From contig WPIO01000144.1 of NCBI GenBank assembly GCA_009760855.2, positions 721,501 through 785,500 on the forward strand: 64,000 nt of DNA. Direction: 5' to 3'. Shown here in pieces: positions 46,865 to 57,600 of the stretch. The notes under the pieces are model-generated. The model was not told the DNA's origin, did not search any database, and saw nothing but the letters and a program-made list of their open reading frames with translations. The DNA comes from Cristatella mucedo (Eukaryota > Bryozoa > Phylactolaemata > Cristatellidae). The stretch's first letter is position 1; each line of letters begins with the position of its first letter. A program made the translations under genes and the position numbers.

Positions 46865-47537
46865 GTCGATCTAAAATCTTATTCTTGCATTAGTCTTAGA
46901 AAGATTAAGCATCTTCCTCCGCAATCTGTGTGTATTAGTGTAGCATAAATGTCTGAATGCTTTGCATAACACCAAAATAATTGATTACTTCTGGCATTGG
47001 AGGAGCAGCGAATGAATCAAAGTAAAAACATTTAGATCCTTCTTTTTAAAGTGCTACCCAATGATATATTGCTCTATCTAATTCTCCTGTATTGCAAATA
47101 AGACATTCATTTTGTAATGGTTTTGTTAGTTCATCTCTTGCAAACACACCTCTAAAGTTTTTTATATCTAATTCTTTTATATAATTATTTATTTCTAGAT
47201 CTGTTAATGGTGTTTATTTTGTTTTTTTAAGTTTGACAATTGTCTTTTTTAGTTCTGCAAGTATTTGTTGTTTATCTTCTAATCCCGTTCTTAATATTCT
47301 ACCATGAGAAAGAACACCTTCACCTGATGCACCAGTTTCTAATCTTCTTCCATGAGAAAGAACACCGTCACCTGATGCACCAGTTCCTAATCTTCTACCA
47401 TGAGATAATACCCCTGTTCCTAATCTTCTACCATGAGATAATACACCTTCACCAACTGTAGAAGTTCTTAGTTTTACAAAATTTGACTTCTTACTATTAC
47501 AAATAGTACAAATACCTTTTACCAATCTCTCATTCAT
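46865..47537 (-). pseudogene. Adenain-like cysteine protease with zinc-ribbon start and repeat linker
   Basis: Starts at 47537 with NERLVKGICTICNSKKSNFV, which looks like the C-terminal half of a small zinc ribbon. It is followed by a linker of four to five VLSHGRRLGTG-type units (about 47295-47455) and a lysine-rich helix. After TAA at 47214-47216 the same frame continues LTDLEINNYIKELDIKNF and GVFARDEL. It reaches YHWVAL (candidate catalytic His, codon at about 47061), another stop, and YFDSFAAPPMPEV (Asp). The candidate catalytic Cys motif DCGGRCLIFLRLMQE lies at about 46879-46923 in a shifted frame. This His-Asp-Cys layout is that of the C5 (adenain) maturation proteases of Polintons and adenoviruses. 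Two stops and a shift make it inactive. Confidence 0.7.
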
Positions 47538-47629
47538 TTTGTGCTATCTACTTCAGCAAACTCGTCATGAATTGTATCAGTTTTTTTCACATTTCAAATA
47601 ATAAATTTCCATATCTATTATAATATAGA

Positions 47630-48196
47630 AAAATTTCGCAAAGTGTTAGAGCTTTTAATTGTGGACAAGATGTAGCTACTGGACATAAAGAACCATTGCC
47701 TAAAGTACCTATTAGAGCATTAGTTCTTGGACCAAGTGAAACAAGGTAAATCACAATTAATAATGAATTCGATATTTTATGGAATGCTCAATTATGAAAC
47801 AGGTACAATCATTGCTTCAAGTCTATATCAAAAGTTATACCGTGGTCTTATGTCAATGAGTAATTAAATCCTGCTTATGTTTGGGTTAATGGAATTAAAA
47901 ATATGCCTGAAGTTGATTCTTATAGGAATTGTAAGAATGTTGCTGTATTAGATGATTCAATGACAGAAGATCAATCTAAGATATTGGATTATTTTACTAG
48001 AGGTAGACATAAAGGATTGCCTATATTCAATCTTGCTCAAGGATTTACTAATATTTCTAGAAAAGAAATAAGAAACATTATAAATATGATTATAATCTTT
48101 AAACAAAATAGTACTGATATAGAACACATTCGTGAATCATATGTGGGGGATATAGATAAGAAAGTGTTTAAAGATTGGGTTAATATTTGTACTTGA
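47630..48196 (+). pseudogene. FtsK/A32-type genome-packaging ATPase, broken
   Basis: Upstream part: PLPKVPIRALVLGPSET (about 47695-47749), where LGPSET begins a Walker A loop; the frame shifts exactly inside the loop. After a stop near 47866, the open frame 47903-48196 carries NVAVLDDSMTEDQSKILDYF (Walker B with DD), FTRGRHKGLPIFNLAQGF and IIIFKQNSTDIEHIRESYVG. This order (Walker A, Walker B, then the RGRHK and NL.Q sensor region) is that of the packaging ATPases of Polintons, adintoviruses and related DNA viruses, which pump DNA into capsids. The coding strand is opposite to that of the protease; the two genes start back to back about 100 bp apart. Confidence 0.82.
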
Positions 48197-48308
48197 ACTA
48201 GATTTGGATATTATGGTATTGGCTAAACTAAAACAGAATCAGAAGGGAGACTTTTGAGTGTTGATAGTACAGGTAAACAATAAATAACTTTTTAATTGTA
48301 TATAGGAA

Positions 48309-48434
48309 ATGATTAATAGAGAAATTTACGCAAGTAAAAACAAACCTTACAAAGGAAGTGTTCAAGATCCTTGCAATATGCAAATAAGTAAACATAATTT
48401 TGCCATAATGAAATCTAATGTACCAAAAAGATAG
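48309..48434 (+). CDS. Short unidentified Polinton-type frame
   Basis: 41 codons from an ATG (MINREIYASKNKPYKGSVQD) in the same AT-rich style and strand as the ATPase, starting about 110 bp after it. The frame stops at 48434 in sequence that still looks coding, so it may be truncated. No domain recognised. Confidence 0.35.
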   Translation: MINREIYASKNKPYKGSVQDPCNMQISKHNFAIMKSNVPKR

Positions 48435-48875
48435 CGAATAAAAGAGGCAAAATATATGTTAATAGAACAATCTTAGACCAAGTTGGTAGAAGCACGTTTA
48501 ACCTCAGTTTAATCAAAAGCATGTCCGATGTCTCAATTAGCTCCCGGTTCACAATATATCTCGTGGATTGCAACCCACAGGCAAAGCTGTAACTACGAGT
48601 AGCTCACGAGTACTCTGCTCTGAATTATGTTTCAGTGAGCAAATTTTATTAGCGGCTCATGTACCGTGCGAATTGAGAGCTGCTTGTTTCATAATGGTAG
48701 ACCTTGCATCTGTGACTCGATAAAAAAATCTGCAATTAACTGGGAGTTGAAAAAAATACTAGGCAGTGATTGACTAACTCAGAAGGTCTTCCGCTTATTT
48801 TTAATCACCGCTCGTCTTCCCTTAATATTGGAGGCACCTGAATGAGTATTAGCAGGTAGTGAACTTGAATTGAAA

Positions 48876-49770
48876 GATGATAAAAGAAACTTACTAGTTA
48901 TGTTCACATTCATTAGAAAACATATTCCAAAGCGACCTCTCGTTAGACGACCGTATCAGCTCCACAGTCAAATCTGCCTATTTTCAGCTTCATAACATTG
49001 CTAAAATTCGGGCTTGTTTAGATAAGGATACCACGTCCAAGTTGGTCCATGCATTCGTGACATCTCGTCTCGACTTCTGCAACTCACTGCTTACTGGCCT
49101 ACCAGCATGTGCGATCAGGCGATTGCAGCTGGTGCAAAACTCTGCAGCTAGGCTTGTCTGTCGCGAGCGTCGCAGTTGCCACATTACTCCACTTCTCGCC
49201 GACCTGCACTGGCTACCAGTCAAGCAGCGGATTGACTACTAGGTTTTATCGCTCACTTTTCGGTCCCTTCATTCTATGGCTCCAGCCTATCTCTCTGACA
49301 TACTCCCCCATCAGGCCAAGCATCGTACCACCCGCTTTTCGGAATCCAACTGTCTAGAAATATCTCGTACACACCTTAAATCCTTTGGAGATCGTGCATT
49401 TAGTTCGTATGCGCCCAAAGCCTGGAACTCCCACCCGACCTGTGTCAGAACATCTCCTGACCTAACCACATTTAAAAGGAACTTAAAACACACCTATTTA
49501 GGACAGCATTTAGTGGGTCCCTGTGATTCTTCCTTCATGTGCTTATGCGTGCTGACACTGTGCATGCTGCCACTAACCACATTTACATGCTGACCATGTG
49601 CATGTCACCCCTAGCCATGTTATTCATTTTGTTTGTTTTTCAAGCATGATTTTACCTACCATTCAATTGCATTTCCCTCTGCAGCAAATGTAAAGCGCCT
49701 AGAAAGAGATTAAGTTCTCTGAGGGCGCTTTATCAAGTACTTTATTATTATTTTTATTATTATTAAAACA
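48876..49770 (+). mobile_element. Family A LINE, subfamily 2, with internal deletion
   Basis: Begins with ACTTACTAGTTATG (the LLVMG codons) and then jumps to TATTCCAAAGCGACCTCTCG, skipping about 120 bp present in other copies. It then runs through the C-terminal domain ([35 protein letters not shown]). A TAG at about 49240 interrupts it. It ends with CCTAGAAAGAGATTAAG and TTTATTATTATTTTTATTAT. Closest relative here is 42478-43572. Confidence 0.88.
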
Positions 49771-52700
49771 ATTGGGGATTCTATCCTTCAAAATTGGCTC
49801 ACAATCACGTCTCCTGTACGTTGTTGTTAAGTTACGTTAGTACTACCTTAGTGTTGAAGCCCCCCTCGGTGTCTGCGTTTCGTTGTTTGTATGCCGATGC
49901 GTGCTTGCTGACAGAGCATCAGCTTACACATGGCTCGTCGAGCGTGAAGCACTCGCTAGAAAGAGCAGGACAAATCGCACGGGAGGCCAATTGAAGCAGT
50001 GTCAGGAACCGGACCAGAAGCGCCTGGCTATCGCTTCCGGTTCGCGGAGGGTGTTAGTGTGGCACTTGTGCAGCACTCACCCTGCTGGCCGACGATCAAA
50101 CGGGTGATATTGGCGTGAGACAGCGCGACTGGTGGCCGTAAACAAATCAGTCGATACTGGCTTGAACGGCACCTTCATACAGTCATAGCGACCGCCTGCT
50201 GACAAGCTGCAAACCGCTCTGGGCGGCTAGTCTCCGAAGTGCAGCCGTCGCAGCTGGCGAAAGACCCTGAAAATAGGCTCAGACGCCAGCGCACGAGATA
50301 GCAAGCCCTCGGAAATCAGTCACCTCCGCATTTCCCTTGCCATCGTTGCACGACTCAAACTGCCGCCCGGCAGCGGCAGTAAACCTACTCCACTCAGTGG
50401 CGACCTCCGGCCGTAACGTACTGCACTGCAATCGACTGCAACTGCCCGGGCCAGCACGTCAATGTACTGCTACCTGCCGAAAGACCTCATCAATTCTACA
50501 GGCTCGTCAAAACTCGGCCAATTGCCTTGAAATTTGGAATGTAGGTTGGGCTCACTCGCTTTTCGGTCAGTTCCCCTGCACATCCAGGCATGCTGGGTTT
50601 GTATGCTTATGATTTGCCTGTCACAAATTTTTTTAAGCTGTGATCGAGATGACTGTCAACAGTTTGACATGTCAATTTTTTTATATACTTTATGTCATAA
50701 GGGTAACATAGATTTAAGTGTCTTGCATCTTTTGATTGGTTTGCCGTATTTCCAGAATGACTTGTATTGCATCTATTGATTTGATGATAAAGCCATATTT
50801 GACTAGGCAGCAGTGCAATGAGTGACCTTGACTTGTACAGGTCATCAGAAACTCAACACGGCAGCTATGTTACACCAAATGATAGCTTATGTTACCATTG
50901 TTTTTGTGCCAATTTTTAGGCCATTCGTTTTATGATAGCTTATGTTACCATTTTTTGTGTGCCAATTTTTAGTCCATTCGTTCTATTGGTCTTTGTACAA
51001 TATCAATAAATGTGCTTTTGGTGGATAAATCCCATTTGGTGGGGCACATGACTCCTACTACTATTCAAACTTAATAATTGTATTGACCCATGTATTTTAT
51101 TGACCAAGTTCCAGTCATCTGACAGCCACCAAAATTAGTGACTGCATTTACAACCAGTTTATCTCTTAATAATCGAATTTTAAAAAACTTTAGAAATCGA
51201 GATCCTGAACATTTTTGGGAGTATATCCGCTAACAAAACGTCCAATAATACTAAGTTGATTTTATTCCAATAGAGCATGAACTTCATTTGATCATAAGTA
51301 TATATTTGAGACCGATGGCGGTAACCCGTGTTCCCGAATCCGGTTCTGCAAGTAGAATCGCATAATTTATTTTGCGGAAGTCGAAAACGACGTTTACCTG
51401 ATTCAGGAGCAGCACGTCAGAATCATCTCAAAGCAAACTGAAGAACTATGTGTGCAAGAGAACAATGAAAGGATGCACGCAATGGTTGGCTCTAATGACG
51501 ATATAAAAGGTGTTAGCATTAATGTTCTTAGCAATAAAATGAAACTATTGTGCAAGTTCTTGGAAACATTTCCCGGGAACTTCATTCTCAAAAGCTGGTT
51601 TCAAAAGATTATGCAGGAGGTCCGAAATCGCAGCGGCAGTGCTAGCCTGGATAGTATTGCTGATAGTGAGGACAAAGATCCTGATAATAATTGTGCACCG
51701 TTGGAGGCAGAATCCATGTTGGCACAGACTCATGGCAGAAAAAAAGAGCGGCAGCCCAGAAGGCGGCTTCGGGTGTGCAGATACGCTAAGTGGGGCGCCC
51801 GATGAAAGCACCAGTGGTCGTCCGAAATCAGCCATCAATCTTGAGCTAGCTCTCGAAAAAGTAGGCTCAAATTCCGTGATTGAGCCCTGGATCAGGTCAG
51901 ACGATGTCTACTTTCGCAATAAAATCCATCGTTTCTGAAATAGCCGTCTTTCTGCTGACGAATAGAACTCGAGCTCGACATTTTTAGCCAATTTGAATAC
52001 AATTGGGGCCAATATTCAGGTAGTTATCGGCAGCGAAGTCCGTGAAAAACCAGGCTACCGTGGTAACCCTGGTTACCGCCATCGGGCTTCAGTCGGTATT
52101 CTTACTTATACACCGAGTAGGAGTGGTCGACAACTTAGCACCAGGATGGTTGACGTGTGTGTATGCGGTGCAGGCACTGATAGCAAACTGAGTCACCAAC
52201 CTCTCTACAAGATGTAATCAAATTCACAAGACTCTTGGCTAGCAGTACACGTCCGCGAGCCGGAGACGGACAGTACGTCTACTTGCGACTGCAGGAGCTG
52301 AACAAGAGACCGGGAGGGAAAAGATCGCATCACCGAGTGACATTCACTCAGGCCTCCACCCAATCAGTGGCGAGGTCTCGGCCGCAGAGACGAAATGCAC
52401 TCCTACCCTGTCAGGGTAGAGCGGGCAACGTGGTGGCGATGCTACGCCCACAGGCTCAAAAGCTTCGTTGGCCAACGCCCTTTTTTTGCTCAGCGGTAGG
52501 TGGCAATTCAGCAACCGCTATTATTGCATTTAAGCCGTCCTGGCGAATAGTTCCTTGCGTTCGAGCACGCGGGTGCTGGCCCTGGGCGTGCACGTATCGC
52601 CAACAAACCGGCATTCTTCTTATCCAGCATGAGTGAGAGCATACATATTATAGGCTTCAGCCCTAATTCGGCTCTTCTGCCGCTAGTTTAGAGAGGCTGC

Positions 52701-52894
52701 GGCGCCCGACGAAACTTTGCCGGCAGAGAGCTAAGCGAACGTCTCGTTAATATTAACTGCATCCTCCTTCAGGCGGCCACTGCGTTCAGCAGCAGAGGGG
52801 GGAACAGTCGCCCGTCATGCAATTTGCTGACGTCGCGTCCGCGACCCGTCCACCGGCGGCTGCTCCCTCTGCAGAGCGGCAGCTAAAGTATGCA
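49771..52894. other. Mostly unassigned; a satellite scrap and a tandem duplicate
   Basis: At 50420-50490 a scrap of the 13-21 kb arm repeat (CTGCACTGCAATCGACTGCA, then ACTGCCCGGGCCAGCACGTC). At 50879-50984 a 53-bp unit is repeated twice (ATGATAGCTTATGTTACCAT at 50879 and 50932). 49850-50350 and 52230-52860 are CpG-rich with no recognised gene. Confidence 0.5.
51371..51938 (+). other. Unidentified coding-like stretch
   Basis: A plus frame without stops from about 51371 to 51805 reads EVENDVYLIQEQHVRIISKQ, TEELCVQENNERMHAMVG, MKLLCKFLETFPGNFILKSW and VRNRSGSASLDSIADSEDK, an acidic and then basic tail. From about 51745 another frame takes over (SGSPEGGFGCADTLSGAPDE, INLELALEKVGS) to 51938. The composition is protein-like, with a possible coiled coil in the first third. 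It may be a LINE first ORF or a host exon; I do not recognise it. The frame change could be an indel or a splice. Confidence 0.35.
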
Positions 52895-53124
52895 TGTACG
52901 TATCTCCGTCGGTAACTCCCCAAAGTCATAGAGACCATCCAGGTATTACGCAGTATAGCCCACTGATAGCCTAAGCAGCTTTCGGTACGCATTCGGAAGT
53001 CAACACACATCGTCTCAGCCAACAAAGAGAAATGGGGAAGCATAGCACAGTCAGGAGAGTAGCTGAGGTAGTGAGTAGCATGGAAGTAGAAGCTCAGGAC
53101 CGCTGAAAAGGATGATCCATAGTC
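52895..53124 (-). mobile_element. Family B LINE 3' fragment
   Basis: Complement of the family B end: ACGTATCTCCGTCGGTAACT, CGGTACGCATTCGGAAGTC, GGTAGTGAGTAGCATGGAAG, ending at CCATAGTC. It is 5'-truncated there, exactly where the copied host exon piece begins. Confidence 0.8.
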
Positions 53125-53196
53125 CACGTTCGCCATGTACATGCTCAAGCCAGTCTTCCCGACGTGCGACCCGCCGGCCGTGCCCATCATTCTAAT
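53125..53196 (+). pseudogene. Copied piece of an SLC7-type exon
   Basis: 72 bp identical to 107-178, encoding TFAMYMLKPVFPTCDPPAV. It lies between two family B LINE segments with no splice site of its own. In the minus direction it sits directly beyond the 3' end of the 53197-55445 LINE, as in a 3' transduction of flanking DNA. Confidence 0.85.
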
Positions 53197-55445
53197 GTAA
53201 TGTAACCTATCTCCGTCTGTAACTCAACAAAGTCATAAAGACCATGTGGGTGTTATGCAGGAGAGTTTTGTATAGCGCACTCACAGCCTAAGCGGCTTTC
53301 GGTACTCGTTCAGTAGCCAACAGACCTCATCTCACTCAACAAAGAGAAACTGGGAAGCATAGCAGTGTCACGAGAGCAGTTAAGGTAGTGAGTAGCATGA
53401 AAGTAGCAGCTCAGGACCTCTGAAAAAGATGTGCCATAGTCGGCAGCAGGAGAGTAGTTGTCGTTGCATAAGAATTGTGGAAGCGAGTTCCACAGTCTAG
53501 GACCTGCAGAGCTAAAGCTTCTGTCGCCAACTGTCTTTAAGCGGAGGAATGGGACAGCTAATTTATTGTCCACACAGGACCTGAGGGCGCGAACAGGCTG
53601 AAACTGATGCAGCAGTTCAGCTAGGTACGAAGGAACCAAGCCGTGGCGGGCCTTGTGGGTCAGCATAAGAACTTTGCTCTGTATCCTTTGCTCAACCGGC
53701 AACCATCCTAACTCTTTCAGCAAAGGAGACACACACTCAAACCGCCTGGACTTGAAGACTAGCCTTGCAGGCATATTCATAGTCCCCTGCAGTGGCATAA
53801 TAGCTTTCTTTGGCAGCCCAGCCAAAAGGGAATTACAATAATCAAGCCGAGACAGAACTAATAAGCTAGTTAAAATTTTTTACAAGCCACTTTTGGAGAC
53901 AGCTCCTAATCTTGGATTAGGATCGGATGTGATGGCTAGCTTTATAAGTAATCTTCTGAATGAAGTTTTTAAAATTGAAGCAGCTGTCAAAAACGACACC
54001 TAAATTTTGAGCAAGTGATGATTGATGGTCGCACAATAGCATCACTTATTAGAAGAGCAAAGCCTTTCAATCCAGTCACACGATTAGGGTGTCCTATGAG
54101 CAGCAGTTCGGTTCAATCGTCATTTAGTTTCTAAACGTTTTCCGACATCCAGGATCGAATATCGGCAAGGCAAGTGTTCAGTTTTTCAGTTGCCGCAGCA
54201 GAATCCGACGATTTGAATGACAAATACAACTGAGTATCGTCAGCATAGAAAGTGATATCCTATTCCATGGCTTAATCACTTTCCCATAGGTAGAGTATGA
54301 ATGTAAAACAGCACGGGACCGAGTACAGACCCTTGAGGGACTCCACAGTTGACCGTTCTCGTGCGTGAGACTGACCCCCACACGACACTGATTGAACACG
54401 ATCAGTCATGTACGACTTAAACCACGCCAGTGCTTCGTCTGCCAGACTGATCGATGTTCTCATTCATTCAAGCAGACCATCGTGATCAATTATGTATAAG
54501 GTAGCTGATAGATTGAGCAGAGCTAGAGCAGTGACATTTCCGTCATCGTTGCCACATAGAATGTCATCGTTAACACGGAGAAGAGCAGTTTCAGTGGAGT
54601 CCTGCTCCTTGAACCCTGATTGAAACGTTTCTGACATTTCAATCTTTTCAATATGTTCAACCAGCTGCTTAGCCACAATTTTTTCAAGAATCTTTGACAA
54701 GAAAGAAAGATCGGAAACTGGGCGATAGTTGAAAGGACCTCTGAATCTAATCCAGGCTTTTTAAGAATGGGTCTAACAATTGCCGATTTGAAGTATTTGG
54801 GGACAACCACTTTTCCCAAAGGAGTACTAAAAATCTTGGTTATGGCTGAGCCAAGTTGGTCTGCCAGTGAAGACCACAGAGATGAAGGTTTTTAGGGGAC
54901 AAGCTCTTTTTGCTAGACCTTATTAAGATAATAACAATATTGCACTTGATAGCCAAATCGCATGCAGAAACCACTGAGAACCTTTTAAAGAAAGGTCAAA
55001 GGCTGTGCAACCGCGATTGCTTTAGTCGGAGGGGCTTCATGGAGGCATGCATGTGCATAATGTTTTCAGCAAAGAAGGCTGAAAACTTTCGGCTGAGCCC
55101 TATGTATCTGGGGAATCAGACCTCTCAGCATTGGCTAGTAAATTGTTTAATGTCTTATGAATCTGTCTAGGTTCCGACTGGCAGGAATTCAGCATTCGAA
55201 TGAAAAAGTAAGACCTGGCTTTTTAAGCTTTCCGGTGTAAACTCGAAGGAAGTTTTTGAAATCGACTACATCTGCATGTGACCTCGATTGCTTGAAACGA
55301 AGCTGTAGCCTGAGCTTAACCAGGCGCATCCTTTGGAGTTTTTTTGTAAATTGAATGGAATCTCCACGACTTTGTACACGGATAAAATTAACTGGAATAT
55401 GCTTATCAAGAGCACCCCTGAGTGTCATGTTCATTGCATGAGTGA
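53197..55445 (-). mobile_element. Family B LINE, longest copy
   Basis: Minus-strand order from the 5' side: LDKHIPVNFIRVQSRGDS (about 55189-55434), a linker with SLADQLGSAITKIFSTPLGK (about 54830), AIVRPILKKPGLDSEVL, RT motifs including FQSGFKEQDSTETALLRV and VTALALLNLSATLYIIDHD (motif A catalytic D replaced by N), a damaged YADD region near 54230, and an intact C-terminal frame at 53310-53825 (SKVLMLTHKARHGLVPSYLA, RLKTVGDRSFSSAGPRLWNS). Several frameshifts; no endonuclease. Positions 53197-53431 are identical to 179-413, but beyond that the two copies differ by many substitutions. Confidence 0.85.
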
Positions 55446-55589
55446 GGACATCGAGGCTGCTGGTCGGGTGTGAATGCAGATCAAGGCATGCATCTCAAAC
55501 GGATTTCAAAAACGTATCTACGTCAATGCTTTGTAAGTTACGTCATTTGACAAGTTCGACCTTACACTGTACGTAAAAAACAATCCTAG

Positions 55590-55757
55590 CTGATTAAACA
55601 GCCTCTTTTTGTATAGCGACAAAGGAGCGTTTATGGCTATCACACCGCTTCCAGTGGCGATAAAGAATCGCTCACTGCAGAGATCAAGCCTACAACCTCG
55701 GGACCAAGGTCGTGAAAGCAACCACCTTACCTAGTGTGCCATCACGGCTCACCTACA
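55590..55757 (-). mobile_element. tRNA-derived SINE, family 1
   Basis: AGCTGATTAAACAGCCTC opens the complement of the family end, followed by TTTTTGTATAGCGACAAAGG, GGCTATCACACCGCTTCCAG and the tRNA-like head ending AGTGTGCCATCACGGCTCACC. The B box region is decayed (AGGCTTGATCTCT in complement). Confidence 0.75.
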
Positions 55758-56889
55758 CCTCAAGTACAAGGGAACAGGAACAGTAAACGAGACCGAAAAA
55801 CGACCTGGGATGGTCAGTGGGCACACCACAAGGTCAGTGAGAAGGACATCCTTAGTGATCACGAGATCTAGAATATGGCCACCAACGCCGGTGGTAGCGA
55901 AGTCGCCTCCGTCGCCAGAGACCCGGACGGTCGGGCGGGACGAGCTAGCTCATCCCTAGTCAGCGAGCTAGCCACGGGTAAGGTCGCGTGCGTCCACCCT
56001 CCTCAAGGACTCACCGACAGCTGCCCGCAGCTCCACACGTGCCGAGGATAGCGTCCGCACGAGAGCGACGGCCGTCTTGCTATCGGGCGCCACTCACACG
56101 GCCAGAGCGCACGGAGGGGGACGCTCCGGTTTTCGCAAGAAATTTCTGCAACGGACGATAAACGCTAGGGGCGCTTGGTGTTGGGAGGCGAGTCACACTA
56201 GCCATGGATAACATAAATTCAAAATGAGTCTTACAAACCCTGGCAACTTCTCTCCGGCGGTCACCACGATTCGAGGAAGGGAGCTTGATACATAGCTTAA
56301 CGGATACAAAGTATCGCATAACGACTCCTCAGGAATCCGGACCTTCAAGACTCAAGGTGCATCTTAACAAGGGACGGAAAGTTCATTTTACGTAAGAATT
56401 TAAACCAGCTAGAATAGCCCTTGCTCTAGGCTGGTCTCCTAGAAGCTATCATTAGTTATACTGGTGTCACATTTTAAGTCACTAACTGGAGCATTGTTTA
56501 GGCACGGTTAAAGAGGCGTATAGAAGGCGCACGGCTTCAGGCCGTGCAAGCGAGATGATGGGTTTCTTTTTAGTGCCTCGGGGATCATGGGCTGAGCACC
56601 TGTGCAAGGGACCTGTGTTCTTCCAAATATTTTGCAGGAAGTTGAACGAAAAACTCAAGCGGATAATTATTCATTCTATCTGTAAGGCTTCAAACGAAAA
56701 ATTTATTGAGAAGCTATGTATACTATCTGAGTGGGTTTCGAAAAGATTTTCCTGACCTTCAGCTACAAGCCTCTAAGCAGAGTGTTTTAACTCGCATTGT
56801 AAACTCCTGGCTGCTACATGCAATCTAGGATATACGCGGTAGAGCGCCAGCAGTGGCTTTAAGGCTGCTGCTCCTGGTACTCTGCACTA
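55758..56889. other. Unassigned, CpG-rich between 55870 and 56330
   Basis: Short overlapping frames on both strands without motifs. No RNA gene seen. Confidence 0.4.
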
Positions 56890-57171
56890 GCAACTACCAT
56901 CGTCGCACCGGCCGCTGGAGGTAAGAAAATGCGATGCATGAGCGAGAGCTCTGCTGACTCTCACGTTCAAGAGAAACTGATATCTAAGCACTCCTGAGCC
57001 CAAGTAATCTGCCATAAAGACGCTGTTAATCAGGCATGGGCAATGTCATCGTGTGATCGCTCACCCATGCCTGCAAGGGTCAGCTGCCATTACAATCAAA
57101 ATGTTGCATTTAACATATATGAGTAAATGTTGAATGAGTAGGAGCTATTGACGTATGCCTGTGCTTTTCAT

Positions 57172-57291
57172 AGAAGTATTACTTACCATTTAATTGCATT
57201 TCCCTTTGCAGCAAATGTAAAGCGCCTAGAAAGAGATTAAGTTCTCTGAGGGCTCTTTATCAAGTACATTATTATTATTATTATTATTAAG
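57172..57291 (+). mobile_element. Family A LINE 3' tail, private to unit 1
   Basis: AATTGCATTTCCCTTTGCAG, AAATGTAAAGCGCCTAGAAA, GAGATTAAGTTCTCTGAGGG and an ATTATTATTATTATTATTAA tail. The sister unit reads straight across this point (TTTTCATCAAAGCATATTTT near 59896), so the insertion is later than the duplication. Confidence 0.9.
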
Positions 57292-57429
57292 CATATTTTA
57301 TAGGCTGTTTGGAAAATATGTACCCCATATTGCCTAGCGAGTTGGCTTCGTCGTGTGTCAATTTTAATCATACCTCAAATAGTGAGCATCATATTTTGGC
57401 CAGTGGCCAGCTAAAAAGTGATACTTTCT

Positions 57430-57600
57430 GAATATAAGTGTTCGCTCGGGTAGAATACTCACTCTTTACGATTAAGGTTTTGGTTTCGAGTACTGCAGAC
57501 GGCGGTTCCTTATTGCCAGCTGCAATGGCTGTTGATAGCCTCAAAGGCTTGTCGCTATACTATTGACTGTCGAATAAGCTGACCTTAACAATAACGAGAG
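57430..57600 (+). mobile_element. tRNA-derived SINE, family 1, in unit 1
   Basis: GGTAGAATACTCACTCTTTA heads a decayed tRNA-like part with TTTGGTTTCGAGTACTGCAG near 57479. The body reads TTCCTTATTGCCAGCTGCAA, TGGCTGTTGATAGCCTCAAA and GGCTTGTCGCTATAC, ending in AATAAGCTGA. Its sister is at 60040-60205, so it was present before the duplication. Confidence 0.68.

Larger units (their letters stand above)
43720..48480. mobile_element. Polinton/Maverick (adintovirus-like) relic
   Basis: A markedly AT-rich block whose broken frames on both strands include an FtsK/A32-type packaging ATPase and an adenain-like cysteine protease, the hallmark pair of Polinton/Maverick elements and related adintoviruses, together with an HNH-AP2 endonuclease and several other frames. 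No DNA polymerase B, integrase or major capsid frame is visible, and no terminal inverted repeats were found, so the copy is partial. Almost every frame has stops or shifts. Two family A LINEs are inserted. Borders are set by the change in composition and are approximate. Confidence 0.8.

Noticed and set aside
47240..47461. Plus-strand frame full of FLIFYHE repeats
   Set aside because: It is the antisense of the SHGRR repeat linker of the protease frame.
52045..52085. GGTAACC/GGTTACC palindrome as a regulatory element
   Set aside because: Short imperfect hairpin without conserved context or neighbouring gene.
54920..54955. AACAATATTGCACTTGATAG taken as a family A LINE tail
   Set aside because: It lies inside a continuous family B copy; the hairpin and 3' UTR that should follow are absent, so the match is probably fortuitous.
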